Part shown: positions 24,722-32,887 of the stretch, one piece after another
Layout: every line of letters starts with the position of its first letter
Numbering within the stretch: position 1 is the first letter of the stretch
Assembly (NCBI RefSeq): GCF_025989125.1
Contig: NZ_JAPDNR010000001.1
Location: 6,064,087-6,128,086, forward strand
Source of the DNA: Chitinophaga nivalis
GTDB lineage: Bacteria > Bacteroidota > Bacteroidia > Chitinophagales > Chitinophagaceae
Direction of reading: 5' to 3'
DNA: 64,000 nucleotides
Translations under genes and position numbers: made by a program
Notes under the pieces: model-generated
The model's input: only the letters and a program-made list of their open reading frames with translations
Database searches by the model: none
What the model was told of the DNA's origin: nothing

Positions 24722-26275
24722 TTATTGTCCTACAGCAAGACTGGCATTTACAATACCCCATCCGAAATCAGGATTCTTGTTGGAAGCATAGCTGGATGCA
24801 CGTTTCATTCTGGCCACAATGCTATCTCTCGGATAAGCCGGATATTTACTCCACACCAGCGCTGCAATACCTGCGCAACTGGCGGTAGCTACAGAAGAAC
24901 CTCCCACCGTAGAAGGAACATCACCACTCATCGCAGTAGAGAGCGGATTTCTGCCATTGGATACTTTCTCCATTACAATGGTGAAGGCTACTTCCGATCC
25001 TACGTGGCAGCTTTCACAACGTTGTGTCAGGTTATCTTTCACACCGGTTACGGCGTATACTTCCGGCATATTGGCGGGGAAGATCACTCCTACCCAACCG
25101 GCAAAGATGCTGAAGGAAGTACCGGCTGCACAGAAAATCAGTTTCTTTTTGTTGTTGGCATACCGCACGGCATCTCTGATGGAACTTACAGAGAAAGGTG
25201 TACCCAGACTCATACTGATGATTTTCACTGCAGCATCATCTCCACCCTGCAGGTAGGCATTGGCCACTCCCTGCTGTGATTCAGAACTTAACAGCACTAC
25301 ATTTTCTGCTGCATTTACCACTGCCAGATTACAGTTGTAGGCAATACCTGCTGCACTGCCGCTGGTACCCCGTGGGGCAGCCATCGCACCGGCCATGCTG
25401 GTACCGTGACCACAAACATCCGCAGGTGTTGCACCCGGATAGGTCACCAGTTTCTGTATAGTTCTGCCACTGGAAGCGCCCTGATTAAACAAAGATCCCA
25501 GGTTAGCCTGATCCGGACTTACGCCTGTATCAATGATCATTACTTTTACGTTCTGGCCAGTGGATTTTGTCCAGGCTTCTGTGATATGATGATAGGGATG
25601 GTTCCAGGATTGTTTGGCTCCCGGCGTGATGGCAGTATAATCTGTGCCCGCTATCAGATCGGTTTTAGGGTTGTTGCTCCCACAGCCAAAAGAAAGCAGA
25701 TCTGATTTGGTAGAAGGCGCCGAAGCGGTCACCGCAAATTTGGTATTGCTTCTTTCATCCATAAAAGCGCCATAACCAGCTGGTTCGGCATAACGCACGA
25801 GGCGGGAAGCTCTCAATGCTTTTACCGTAGCGAGATGGCTAACTTTTACTGTGAAGTAAGGCAGTTTGTTTTCAGGAAATACCACAGCATCTTTTGCGAT
25901 GGCATTTTTCTGACCACGTTCATTTTCCAGCACCAGGTTCATCACCTGATTACGTACACTTCTCCAATCATTACTGTTTACATCAATCTGATCTATTTTC
26001 TTATCAAGATCGGCAAAACCGGCCGGTTGATAACCCACGGTCAGGATACTGTCGCCTTGCAACAGGGCACTCCACACCATGTTATCATTGGCTGATTTCC
26101 AGTCGAATTGGTTGGTTTTAAATAGTTGGTCTTTGATAAAAGCGTTGATGGCAGATTTTGGAATAACTTCTTTCGGATTTACAGGTTCCGGGGCCTGCAG
26201 TACCGTTTCCCGCTTCTGACAGGACAGTAACGTGGAAAACAGGATACATGCGACAAGTGCATTGTTTCTTTTCAT
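24722..26275 (-). CDS. Subtilisin-like (S8) serine protease lipoprotein
   Basis: This 517-residue lipoprotein (signal with TLLSC, Cys 19) has an N-terminal propeptide-like region of about 200 residues and a C-terminal S8 domain. The catalytic residues are Asp 249 (VMIIDTGVS), His 290 (CGHGTSMAG) and Ser 461 (GGSSVATASCAG). The oxyanion-hole Asn expected in AAGN is Thr here (FCAAGTSFS, residue 386), which is unusual and could alter activity. A CESCH sequence at 420-424 looks like a haem motif but is more likely a disulphide or chance. It is the only gene of its unit, ended by a strong terminator. A link to the nearby peptide precursor (LanP-type leader cleavage) is only a possibility. Confidence 0.88.
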   Translation of the reverse strand: MKRNNALVACILFSTLLSCQKRETVLQAPEPVNPKEVIPKSAINAFIKDQLFKTNQFDWKSANDNMVWSALLQGDSILTVGYQPAGFADLDKKIDQIDVNSNDWRSVRNQVMNLVLENERGQKNAIAKDAVVFPENKLPYFTVKVSHLATVKALRASRLVRYAEPAGYGAFMDERSNTKFAVTASAPSTKSDLLSFGCGSNNPKTDLIAGTDYTAITPGAKQSWNHPYHHITEAWTKSTGQNVKVMIIDTGVSPDQANLGSLFNQGASSGRTIQKLVTYPGATPADVCGHGTSMAGAMAAPRGTSGSAAGIAYNCNLAVVNAAENVVLLSSESQQGVANAYLQGGDDAAVKIISMSLGTPFSVSSIRDAVRYANNKKKLIFCAAGTSFSIFAGWVGVIFPANMPEVYAVTGVKDNLTQRCESCHVGSEVAFTIVMEKVSNGRNPLSTAMSGDVPSTVGGSSVATASCAGIAALVWSKYPAYPRDSIVARMKRASSYASNKNPDFGWGIVNASLAVGQ

Positions 26276-26457
26276 GTGTGAATTTTTAGATGATATAATT
26301 ATTGAACTAAAAAAGGTTAACTATTGCGGAGTAGAGACGCTCCCTTTTCGGAAAGACTGGTTTTTCATGACCGTTATCCGGGTTTGCTACAGATATGGTG
26401 ATTTTCTCCGGCTAACGCCCAGGGTTACACTAAAAAGCGAGGGCAACAAACAGGTGG

Positions 26458-27174
26458 TCATCCTGTTTTTATTTGGGTAACTGTTTTTTTGGCAATCAGC
26501 TGCATGAGTTCATAGGAAAATCTGTTTATAAAAAAGTGGTTACCGGGCATCCGCCGGAAATCCACGGGTATAGTTGTTTCCTGCTGCCATAACCGGATTG
26601 ATTCCGCAGACATCACTTCCCGGGTACCTGTCACTACAGTAATGGGTATATCCAGCGGCGGTTTTTCCTCGTAGCGATACAATTCACTGGCTTTGAAGTC
26701 TGCCCGCAGTATCGGCTCCAGGTAGTGCAACAATTCTTCATGCTGCAGTACTTCTGCAGGACTCCCATCCATCTCTCTGACGATGTTTATAAAATCAGCT
26801 ATCGGCAGTAAATGTTTGGGATCCTGTTGCCGGGCCGGATCTGCCGGGCCGCTGGTACCGGTTATATAAAGATGTGCAGGTGGCTCATGACCGTTTTCCA
26901 CGATCATACGGGTGAGCAGGTAAGCAATCAATCCGCCCAGGCTATGCCCATAAATGGCATAGGTCCGGTTAGACAATATATTTTTCACCTGCCGGTAAAT
27001 ATCTGCAGCCAGGTCGTGTACATCATCCAGTAAAGGTTCATGGGTACGTTGGCCCCGGCCGGGATACTCGAATGGCAGCAGGCGCAGGGAAGACGGTGCT
27101 ACCGCTTCGAAATGCCGGTAAGCATGTTTATTGCCGCCGGCAAAGGGTAAACAAATCAGGTTTATTTTCTCCAT
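26458..27174 (-). CDS. Type II thioesterase (GrsT-like) for NRPS/PKS
   Basis: This 238-residue alpha/beta hydrolase has all marks of a type II thioesterase: LICLPFAGGNKHAYRHF at the start, LPFEYPGRGQR, IYGHSLGGLIAY with the nucleophile Ser, and PGNHFFI with the catalytic His. Such enzymes clear wrongly loaded carrier domains and sometimes help release products. The gene is 4.3 kb left of the end of the NRPS operon, with other genes between on both strands, so it is not in that transcript. The NRPS proteins themselves have no integrated thioesterase, which raises the chance that this stand-alone enzyme serves them. Cytoplasmic. Confidence 0.9.
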   Translation of the reverse strand: MEKINLICLPFAGGNKHAYRHFEAVAPSSLRLLPFEYPGRGQRTHEPLLDDVHDLAADIYRQVKNILSNRTYAIYGHSLGGLIAYLLTRMIVENGHEPPAHLYITGTSGPADPARQQDPKHLLPIADFINIVREMDGSPAEVLQHEELLHYLEPILRADFKASELYRYEEKPPLDIPITVVTGTREVMSAESIRLWQQETTIPVDFRRMPGNHFFINRFSYELMQLIAKKTVTQIKTG

Positions 27175-27761
27175 ATCAACCAGGGTTTAAAAGCAGGTCT
27201 TCCTGTACAACGGTAACGGATACACGACTACTACCATGTTCATAATATATAATCGGAAAATAGTAATGGGCAGGTGTACCGGCCGGACTTTCATACAGAT
27301 AACAGCAACTGGGAAACGGGCCCGGGTGCAGGGTAAAAGCGGTTTAAATTTCAGGAATCCGGGTTCTCCTCTCTTCAACAGGGCAACACTATAGGTAATT
27401 CTATCTCAACAGCATCAATGTCAGTAGGTTCTTTATCGCACTAAATTAACAAACAAATGTTAACCTCCCAAAAAAAGAGAATAAATAATTGTTAACTCAT
27501 TAAGGGCATTATACCGCCTATAACCGGCACTGCTGCTGATATTGCGGTGGTGCGCTCCTGTCACAGCGTACAGATGGGCAGGTATCCTGCTATTATATAT
27601 TACCTGCATCACACACCAGGGATGCGGCAATTACCTGCGCGTATTTCTCCCCGATTAAGGGTTAAGGGTACGCTTTCTGAGAACACGTAGCAGCCGGGAT
27701 AAGTAATTATCCGGATGCTGTTTATATTGCAGTAGTTTATCACCAATAAATCCCCTTTAAC
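27175..27761. other. Divergent promoter region between thioesterase and peptide-precursor genes
   Basis: This 587-bp A/T-rich region drives two divergent genes. It contains a TTAACA-N6-TGTTAA dyad with another TGTTAAC nearby (27446-27496) and a small hairpin, CCGGGATAA-gtaa-TTATCCGG with one bulge, at 27694-27714, 47 bp before the precursor start. No credible coding sequence was seen. Confidence 0.5.
27446..27496. promoter_or_regulatory. Cluster of TGTTAAC sites (possible operator)
   Basis: TTAACA (27446) and TGTTAA (27458) form a dyad with 6 bp between, and TTGTTAAC occurs again at 27489-27496. The sites lie between the divergent thioesterase and peptide-precursor genes. Their regulator is unknown, and A/T-rich DNA can produce such sites by chance. 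Confidence 0.3.
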
Positions 27762-27950
27762 ATGAAAAAACAATCCCCTTCCAAATTGCAGTTAAAAAAA
27801 ATCAGGATTGCCGCGCTGCAACCCGTACAACCCGAACAAATACGCGGTGGCGCTCCTACTACTACCGTGCAAAGCATCACCTGTCCCGGTAATGAAGCCT
27901 GTTACAGTGGCATCATTGCCTGTGAATCTGTGCGTATCTGTAATGCCTGA
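27762..27950 (+). CDS. Lanthipeptide-like RiPP precursor peptide (orphan)
   Basis: This 62-residue peptide has the leader pattern of Bacteroidota class I lanthipeptide/GG-leader precursors. A Lys-rich start is followed by KLQLKKIRIAAL (residues 8-19), then a Gln/Pro stretch and a Gly-Gly at 29-30. The presumed 32-residue core (31-62) has four Cys (41, 47, 54, 60) with spacing 5-6-5 and seven Ser/Thr, suiting several thioether rings. No dehydratase, cyclase or dedicated exporter is present in the window, so the modifying enzymes must be elsewhere or the peptide only forms disulphides. It has its own terminator at 28004-28038, so it is a single-gene transcript. Confidence 0.78.
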   Translation: MKKQSPSKLQLKKIRIAALQPVQPEQIRGGAPTTTVQSITCPGNEACYSGIIACESVRICNA

Positions 27951-28003
27951 TTCCATGTTCCATGCGGCCCAAATGCCGTATAACCATGACCGGTAGTGCC
28001 GGT

Positions 28004-28038
28004 AAATCCGCTGTAACACTTTGTTATAGCGGATTTTT
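28004..28038 (+). terminator. Intrinsic terminator of the peptide-precursor gene
   Basis: AAATCCGCTGTAACA pairs with TGTTATAGCGGATTT (one G-U pair) around a 3-nt loop and runs into TTTTT. It lies 54 bp past the precursor stop. Confidence 0.82.
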
Positions 28039-28241
28039 AACACAACCACCTTATCATCTGGTTCACAAATTTCTTTTCATTTTTACAAATGTGTATAAAA
28101 AACACACCATGTTGTTACTGTAGACAAAATTCCATAGTCACTGTAAAGTCAATAGCAGCAAGGATCGCTATACTACTTTTGTCCATTTTTTCAGCAAGAA
28201 AAAAATATTACATACAGACTATAGAATTAGTGGGAATAAAT

Positions 28242-28249
28242 TATATTTG
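28242..28249 (+). promoter_or_regulatory. Putative -7 box of the HExxH lipoprotein gene
   Basis: TATATTTG matches TAnnTTTG and lies 28 nt upstream of the ATG at 28278. No clear TTG box is present at the usual spacing. Confidence 0.4.
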
Positions 28250-28277
28250 ATTTATTCTAAACCTCAATTCTAGTTTT

Positions 28278-29021
28278 ATGAGACGCACCAAAATCTATGT
28301 TAACTCAACATTAGCCCTGTTGGTAACACTGCTTACCATCTCCAGTTGTAAAAAAGAAAACGCTAATGACGGGCCTGTAGCCCCGGAAAAACCAGCAGCA
28401 GAGCAAGCTGTAGAGGACCATTTAACGATCACGCCTGAGAGACAAAAAGTGATCGACTTTTTCAACAACAACAAAAATGCCCGTGGCCAAGCCACAGGCG
28501 CGGTAGCAGCTGCCACTTACCGTTCATTCACCATCAACTACGCCGCCAGTGTTCCTAACGACATTAAAACGTTAGTAAACGGAGAAATTGATCAACTGTA
28601 CAACACCAGCATCACTGCTACCACCAAGTCACGCATGACCGGCGCTCCTATCAATGTATATTCCAGCCCGGGAAGTGGTGATTTATTTTATGTTAACGGT
28701 AACGTATATATTGTAAACTTCAATGTATACCGCCAGGTACATACCGGCGCCGGTAACGTTATCTTCCATGAATTGTTCCACTACCTCCACGATCGTTGGG
28801 TATCCGGAGGTTTTAACAACTCTACCATCATCAACTACTACCGCAACATCCGTACAGCGGGTGTTTATCCGGCAGGTTCCTATGTACTGTCTAACCAGGG
28901 TGAATACTTTGCTGTATCTGCAGAAGCTAATTACTGCAGCACCAGCAGACCGCCTTACAACGCATCTACATTCAGCAGTTCAGATCCTAATCTGAAAAGT
29001 TACCTGACCACCAATTTCTAG
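28278..29021 (+). CDS. Secreted zinc-metallopeptidase-like lipoprotein (HExxH)
   Basis: This 247-residue lipoprotein (signal with TISSC, Cys about residue 24) has a 35-residue linker and a C-terminal domain with the zinc motif HELFH in NVIFHELFHYLHDRW. About 45 residues later comes NQGEYFAVSAEANY, whose Glu could be the third zinc ligand. The HExxH...EYFA(x)SAEA layout resembles lethal-factor-like (ATLF/M34) peptidases, which is a suggestion by eye. The short domain would make it one of the smallest of that kind. It is a single-gene unit with its own promoter and a shared terminator at 29038-29074. It lies 327 bp from the peptide precursor, but a shared role is not shown. Confidence 0.72.
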   Translation: MRRTKIYVNSTLALLVTLLTISSCKKENANDGPVAPEKPAAEQAVEDHLTITPERQKVIDFFNNNKNARGQATGAVAAATYRSFTINYAASVPNDIKTLVNGEIDQLYNTSITATTKSRMTGAPINVYSSPGSGDLFYVNGNVYIVNFNVYRQVHTGAGNVIFHELFHYLHDRWVSGGFNNSTIINYYRNIRTAGVYPAGSYVLSNQGEYFAVSAEANYCSTSRPPYNASTFSSSDPNLKSYLTTNF

Positions 29022-29037
29022 TTTTTTCTTTCTGTAT

Positions 29038-29074
29038 AAAAAGGTTGCTCTCTGGCAGGAGAGCAACCTTTTTT
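29038..29074. terminator. Bidirectional intrinsic terminator
   Basis: AAAAAGGTTGCTCTC and GAGAGCAACCTTTTT form a stem with a 6-nt loop, with A- and T-runs on both sides. It lies between the convergent stops of the HExxH lipoprotein and AraC genes and should end both transcripts. Confidence 0.85.
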
Positions 29075-29079
29075 CATGG

Positions 29080-30078
29080 TTATATCCGTTGTTTTATTCT
29101 TGCCGGGCTCACCCCGAATTTCTTTTTAAACTCATTACTGAAATGCTGCAACGTAGTATAACCGGTTTCATAAGCGACTTCCGTTACAGACAGCTCCCCT
29201 GCCGACAGCAGGCTGCGGGCGATTTCCAGGCGATGATCTTTCAGGTAACCAAAAACCGTATGATGAAAGACCTGTTTAAAACCTTTCTTTAATTTAAATT
29301 CATTTAATCCTACCTGTTTGCACAACATGGTGAAAGAAGGTGGATTTTGTAAATCATGTAACAGGATATCGCGGGCCAGCTCCACTTTTTTAATATCTGC
29401 CGGTAACAACCGGAAACCACGTTTCGGTGCTGCCACAGTTTGTTCCAGCTGCTCGCACTGTAATGTTAATAGTTCCAGTACCTGCGACTGCAGGTATAAT
29501 TTATTCCAGGTTCCCTGATAATGGTTGTTACTGATTTCACTGATCAGGAACTGCATGCGCGGCGTAATAGGCCGGCTGTCGTGCCAGGCCTGCGGCCCGG
29601 GTTGATAGCGAAACATACTATTGGCCAGTTCATCTGTCACCGGGCCGATATCCTGTACCAGCTGCTGAAAACGTTCGGGCAGAAAACTCAGCAGAAACAA
29701 TTGCATATTGTGCTGCTTTTTAAAAACAGTGGTGGCGGTAGCATATGGATTCTTCAACACCGTATGTTGCCCGGCCGTATAATGACGCGTAGTACGATCT
29801 TCAAATGACGTGACGCTACAGGAACCCTGTTGCAGGAAAACAAAACCCGGTAAAGGTGTTGTTTCCTCCGTAGTTACCTGTATGTTTTCGTGGATATCCA
29901 GGTGGCAGTACCCAATATGTACGCCATCAAAATAAAGGTGACGAAAACGTAGTTGCGCGCAATCCGCAATATCCGCCTGTTCTTCCTGCCATATCTCCGG
30001 CTTTACATGCGGTACCGGTACAGGATTCGGCTGTATGGATATCCTTTCTCTGGCATCATTGGTAAACACAACTGTCAT
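29080..30078 (-). CDS. AraC-family transcriptional regulator
   Basis: This 332-residue protein ends in an AraC double helix-turn-helix (FTMLCKQVGLNEFKLKKGFK, then VTEVAYETGYTTLQHFSNEFK, and KKFGVSPARIKQ). Its N-terminal part resembles that of the AraC protein at 5823-6812 and the PchR-like regulators of Bacteroidota. PchR-type proteins often sense siderophores and control their receptors. With a TonB receptor in the nearby NRPS operon, control of that operon is conceivable, but no shared site was found. It is transcribed towards the HExxH gene and away from the acyltransferase. Confidence 0.88.
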   Translation of the reverse strand: MTVVFTNDARERISIQPNPVPVPHVKPEIWQEEQADIADCAQLRFRHLYFDGVHIGYCHLDIHENIQVTTEETTPLPGFVFLQQGSCSVTSFEDRTTRHYTAGQHTVLKNPYATATTVFKKQHNMQLFLLSFLPERFQQLVQDIGPVTDELANSMFRYQPGPQAWHDSRPITPRMQFLISEISNNHYQGTWNKLYLQSQVLELLTLQCEQLEQTVAAPKRGFRLLPADIKKVELARDILLHDLQNPPSFTMLCKQVGLNEFKLKKGFKQVFHHTVFGYLKDHRLEIARSLLSAGELSVTEVAYETGYTTLQHFSNEFKKKFGVSPARIKQRI

Positions 30079-30220
30079 AAAAAATCCGTTTTACGCAAAT
30101 TTTCCTCCGTTTTCTGCAACAGCAGGTCTGGTATAAAGCGTCAATTTGCTGATAAATAAAAAACTAATTAAAACCTATTGCTAAACAACAAGCATGTATT
30201 ACCGACACTTAACGCGGACC

Positions 30221-30239
30221 TCCCCCTATGTCCGGGGGA
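30221..30239. promoter_or_regulatory. C/G-block palindrome upstream of the acyltransferase
   Basis: TCCCCC-N7-GGGGGA lies 31 nt before the acyltransferase ATG. It resembles the C-block/G-block repeats next to the two-component genes (CTCCCCCAAAGTAGGG), so it may be a site for the same or a related NarL-type regulator. Confidence 0.42.
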
Positions 30240-30269
30240 TGATTTTAACCAGATTTTAACATTCTTTAA

Positions 30270-31115
30270 ATGATACTTAGAAACCACCATATCATGAAAG
30301 CTGGTACCAACCTGCAGGGACTGGAGCGGCTGATCTATTTTTTTGTATATAAAGTATTCCGCTACCGTTATGATGTAGTCATGCAAAACCTGTCACGATC
30401 CTTCCCTGAACGTTCCTATGCAGAGATAAAAGAATTGACCCGTCAGTTTTACCGGCATTTCAGCCACCTGTTCCTGGAAATCATCCGCATGTTCACCAGG
30501 CCTGAAAAACAGTTGAAAAGGCAGTTAAAAATGCGTAACACGGAATTACTGGAGCATTATCACCGGCAGCACCGGAATATAATTATCATGTTGGGACATT
30601 ACGGCAACTGGGAATGTGTGAGCCTTTGGCCCCGGTATTTTTCCTTTGACATTTACGGGGTCTTTAAGCCCTTGTCCAATAAATTCGCCGGCCGCATCAT
30701 GGAAAAACTGCGCACCCGCTTCGGATTAAAGCTGCTGGCACAGGAACAGGCATCACGATTCATGTTGTCTAACCGGAAGAAAGCCAGTACCTATGTGATG
30801 ATTTCTGACCAGTCTCCCGCCCGGAAAGCGGAATGCCTGGTCAACTTCCTCCACCAACCCACCCATGTGCTGACCGGAGCAGAAAGACTCGCCACCGCAC
30901 TGGATGCCGTAGTGGTATATGCGGTCATCAATAAATCCGGTCAACCCGGCCACTGGGAAGTCACCTTTGAATTGATTACCGACCATCCCACCGCGATGGC
31001 GCCACATAATATTACCAAAAAGTTCAACCAGTTTCTGGAAAACGACATCCGTAAGTCTCCCGCCTACTGGCTGTGGACGCATCGTCGCTGGAAAACTAAA
31101 TGCTTACAACCATGA
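30270..31115 (+). CDS. LpxL/HtrB-family acyltransferase
   Basis: This 281-residue protein belongs to the lysophospholipid/lipid A late acyltransferases: NLSRSFPERSYAEIKEL, the catalytic GHYGNWE (His and Glu of the HX4-D/E motif), SDQSPAR, and PAYWLWTHRRWK at the end. Most Bacteroidota relatives start with a longer hydrophobic segment; here only a short one (GLERLIYFFVYKVF) precedes the family core, and a TAA directly before the ATG rules out an upstream extension. A later ATG at 30294 is also possible. The protein would act at the inner membrane to add a fatty acyl chain to lipid A or another lipid. A 39-residue membrane protein overlaps its end by 4 bp. Confidence 0.88.
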   Translation: MILRNHHIMKAGTNLQGLERLIYFFVYKVFRYRYDVVMQNLSRSFPERSYAEIKELTRQFYRHFSHLFLEIIRMFTRPEKQLKRQLKMRNTELLEHYHRQHRNIIIMLGHYGNWECVSLWPRYFSFDIYGVFKPLSNKFAGRIMEKLRTRFGLKLLAQEQASRFMLSNRKKASTYVMISDQSPARKAECLVNFLHQPTHVLTGAERLATALDAVVVYAVINKSGQPGHWEVTFELITDHPTAMAPHNITKKFNQFLENDIRKSPAYWLWTHRRWKTKCLQP

Positions 31116-31231
31116 TGACACTGTTTAAAATCTGCTGTATGGCAGGCGGACTTTCAATTCTATTATTATTACTGGTTACCGGTATCCTCTATTTTCTGAT
31201 TGTGGGCTGTCATAACAGCACCGTGGAATGA
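31112..31231 (+). CDS. Tiny coupled membrane protein
   Basis: This 39-residue frame starts in an ATGA overlap with the acyltransferase stop, which is the usual sign of translational coupling. It encodes MMTLFKICCMAGG, then a single membrane helix (LSILLLLLVTGILYFLIVGC) and a six-residue tail. The frame is short enough to be chance, but the 4-bp overlap and clean hydrophobic helix favour a real gene. It may be an accessory or regulator of the acyltransferase. No family recognised. Confidence 0.42.
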   Translation: MMTLFKICCMAGGLSILLLLLVTGILYFLIVGCHNSTVE

Positions 31232-31391
31232 AGACATCCGGCTGTCTGGTCAGGTATGCTCCTGTTTGCAGCACCGTTTTTCTCCCGCGCTTTATACCTG
31301 CCCCGCCTCCCCGACAACCGTTCGGGCGGCCGGTATCAACGCCATTGTACCGGCGGCAGTAAGACTGCCCGCTGACAGCCTTAAAAAAATA

Positions 31392-31447
31392 ACGGATGCT
31401 ACCTTTGCTGCCGCGGAGGAATCAACTGCAGCAAAGGTAGCATCCGT
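31392..31447 (-). terminator. Strong terminator at the end of the PKS/NRPS operon
   Basis: A perfect 20-bp stem (ACGGATGCTACCTTTGCTGC and its complement) with a 16-nt loop lies 18 bp past the oxidase stop. On the minus strand it is followed by TATTTTTTTAA. It marks the 3' end of the biosynthetic operon. Confidence 0.85.
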
Positions 31448-31464
31448 ATATGCGTTACAGTGGG

Positions 31465-32886
31465 TTACAGCACCACTTTCCCCGGATTTAATATCCCATT
31501 GGGATCAAACAGGGTTTTAATATCTTTCATCAACGCCAGCTGGGCGGCAGGAAACTGTTTGGACATAAAAGGACGCTGTAACAGGCCAATCCCGTGTTCA
31601 CCGGAAATGACGCCGCCGTTGGCCAAAGCGAAATCATAGATTTCCGCCACTACCTGCGCCACCCTTTTTTCTTCTGCGGCATCTGCCTGCGCATTAAACT
31701 GCAGCATCGTATGCAGGTTACCATCCAGTGCATGTCCGAAACAGGCCACTGTCACACCATGTGCGGCACATATCGCTTCCACCTGGCGGATATAAGGATA
31801 CAAAACAGATAAAGGCACGGCAATGTCAATGTCGCGGTACTTTTTAGCGCCACTGGTTAAAGCCGCGCCGATATTAAACCGGAGCTTCCATAATTGCTCT
31901 TTTTCCTTCGTTGTGGTAGCTGTGAGGATATTTTCTCCGGTATATTTTTCCAGTATAGCGCCAGCTTCTTCCATGGCTTCCATCAGCCGGTTTTCACTGC
32001 GCTCTTCCAGGTTCAGCAACACATGCGCATTTATCTGGTCTGTTACCAGTGGCAACGGCTCCGCTAAAAAGGCGGCGGCCACCTCCATGGCATTCCGGCA
32101 AATCAATTCTACCGCAGCAGGTAAAATACCGGATTGTTTAATGGCAACAATAGCCGCACAGGCATCTTCCAGCTTTTCAAAACCCGCCAGCAGCGACAAC
32201 TGATGTTTCGGGGCCGGAATAAGCCGGTATACCACCTGCGTGATAATACCCAGCACGCCTTCGCTCCCGGTAAACAGCTGTGTCAGATTGAATCCTGTTG
32301 AATTTTTCATCACGTTGGCGCCTGTCCAGATGATTTCTCCCGTGGGCAATACGACCTGCAGGTTCAACACGTACTGCCGGGTGGTGCCATACTTACAGGA
32401 GCTGATACTCCCGGCATTTTCCGCCACATTACCACCCACAAAAGAATAGGCAGCACTGCTGGGCGGTACCGGAAAACAAAGCCCCGCTTCCTGTACGGCG
32501 GCGCACAGGTCGGCGGTGACCACGCCGGATTCCACGGTTACACAATGGTCTACCGTGTTGATACCGACGATTTTATTGAGTCTTTCCAACGACAGTACAA
32601 TGCCGCGTTCTACGGGCAGCGCGCCGCCGGTCACTCCGCTGCCACCGCCTCGTGGCGTCACCGGGATCCGGTGTTCGTTGCATAATTGCAGGATACCCGC
32701 AATTTCTTCCGCCGTTCCCGGTTTAACCAATATATCAAAAGGGAAATGAAGGTCCAGCGTTTCATCCTTACCATATCCATACAGGATATCCGTGTCCGTT
32801 ATCACATAACGGTCCCCGCAGATCGTCCGCAACGTAGCGACAACGATTTCCGGCAGGTTCACTGCATTATTGGTTGTTGTTATCAT
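31465..32886 (-). CDS. FAD-dependent 2-hydroxyacid oxidase/dehydrogenase (GlcD-like), last gene of the NRPS operon
   Basis: This 473-residue flavoprotein has the FAD-binding-4 domain (PRGGGSGVTGGALP, GGNVAENAGS, TGSEGVLGIIT) and the FAD-oxidase C-terminal domain (CFGHALDGNLHTML, GGVISGEHGIGLLQ), as in GlcD and D-lactate dehydrogenases. It starts one base after the CmlA-like gene stop. Members oxidise 2-hydroxyacids to 2-oxoacids. In an operon that also has a hydroxymandelate-synthase-like and an HpgT-like gene, it could turn 4-hydroxymandelate into 4-hydroxyphenylglyoxylate. In actinobacteria that step uses an unrelated FMN enzyme (Hmo). That role is inference; it could instead serve central metabolism. 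Confidence 0.9.
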   Translation of the reverse strand: MITTTNNAVNLPEIVVATLRTICGDRYVITDTDILYGYGKDETLDLHFPFDILVKPGTAEEIAGILQLCNEHRIPVTPRGGGSGVTGGALPVERGIVLSLERLNKIVGINTVDHCVTVESGVVTADLCAAVQEAGLCFPVPPSSAAYSFVGGNVAENAGSISSCKYGTTRQYVLNLQVVLPTGEIIWTGANVMKNSTGFNLTQLFTGSEGVLGIITQVVYRLIPAPKHQLSLLAGFEKLEDACAAIVAIKQSGILPAAVELICRNAMEVAAAFLAEPLPLVTDQINAHVLLNLEERSENRLMEAMEEAGAILEKYTGENILTATTTKEKEQLWKLRFNIGAALTSGAKKYRDIDIAVPLSVLYPYIRQVEAICAAHGVTVACFGHALDGNLHTMLQFNAQADAAEEKRVAQVVAEIYDFALANGGVISGEHGIGLLQRPFMSKQFPAAQLALMKDIKTLFDPNGILNPGKVVL

Positions 32887-32887
32887 A

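Larger units (their letters stand above)
27951..28277. other. Intergenic region after the peptide precursor
   Basis: This 327-bp stretch starts with the precursor's terminator (28004-28038) and ends with the likely promoter of the HExxH lipoprotein (TATATTTG at 28242-28249). I see no gene in between. Confidence 0.5.

Noticed and set aside
24995..25020. CxxCH haem motif in the subtilase
   Set aside because: A single CESCH in a protease domain is more likely chance or a disulphide than a c-type haem site.
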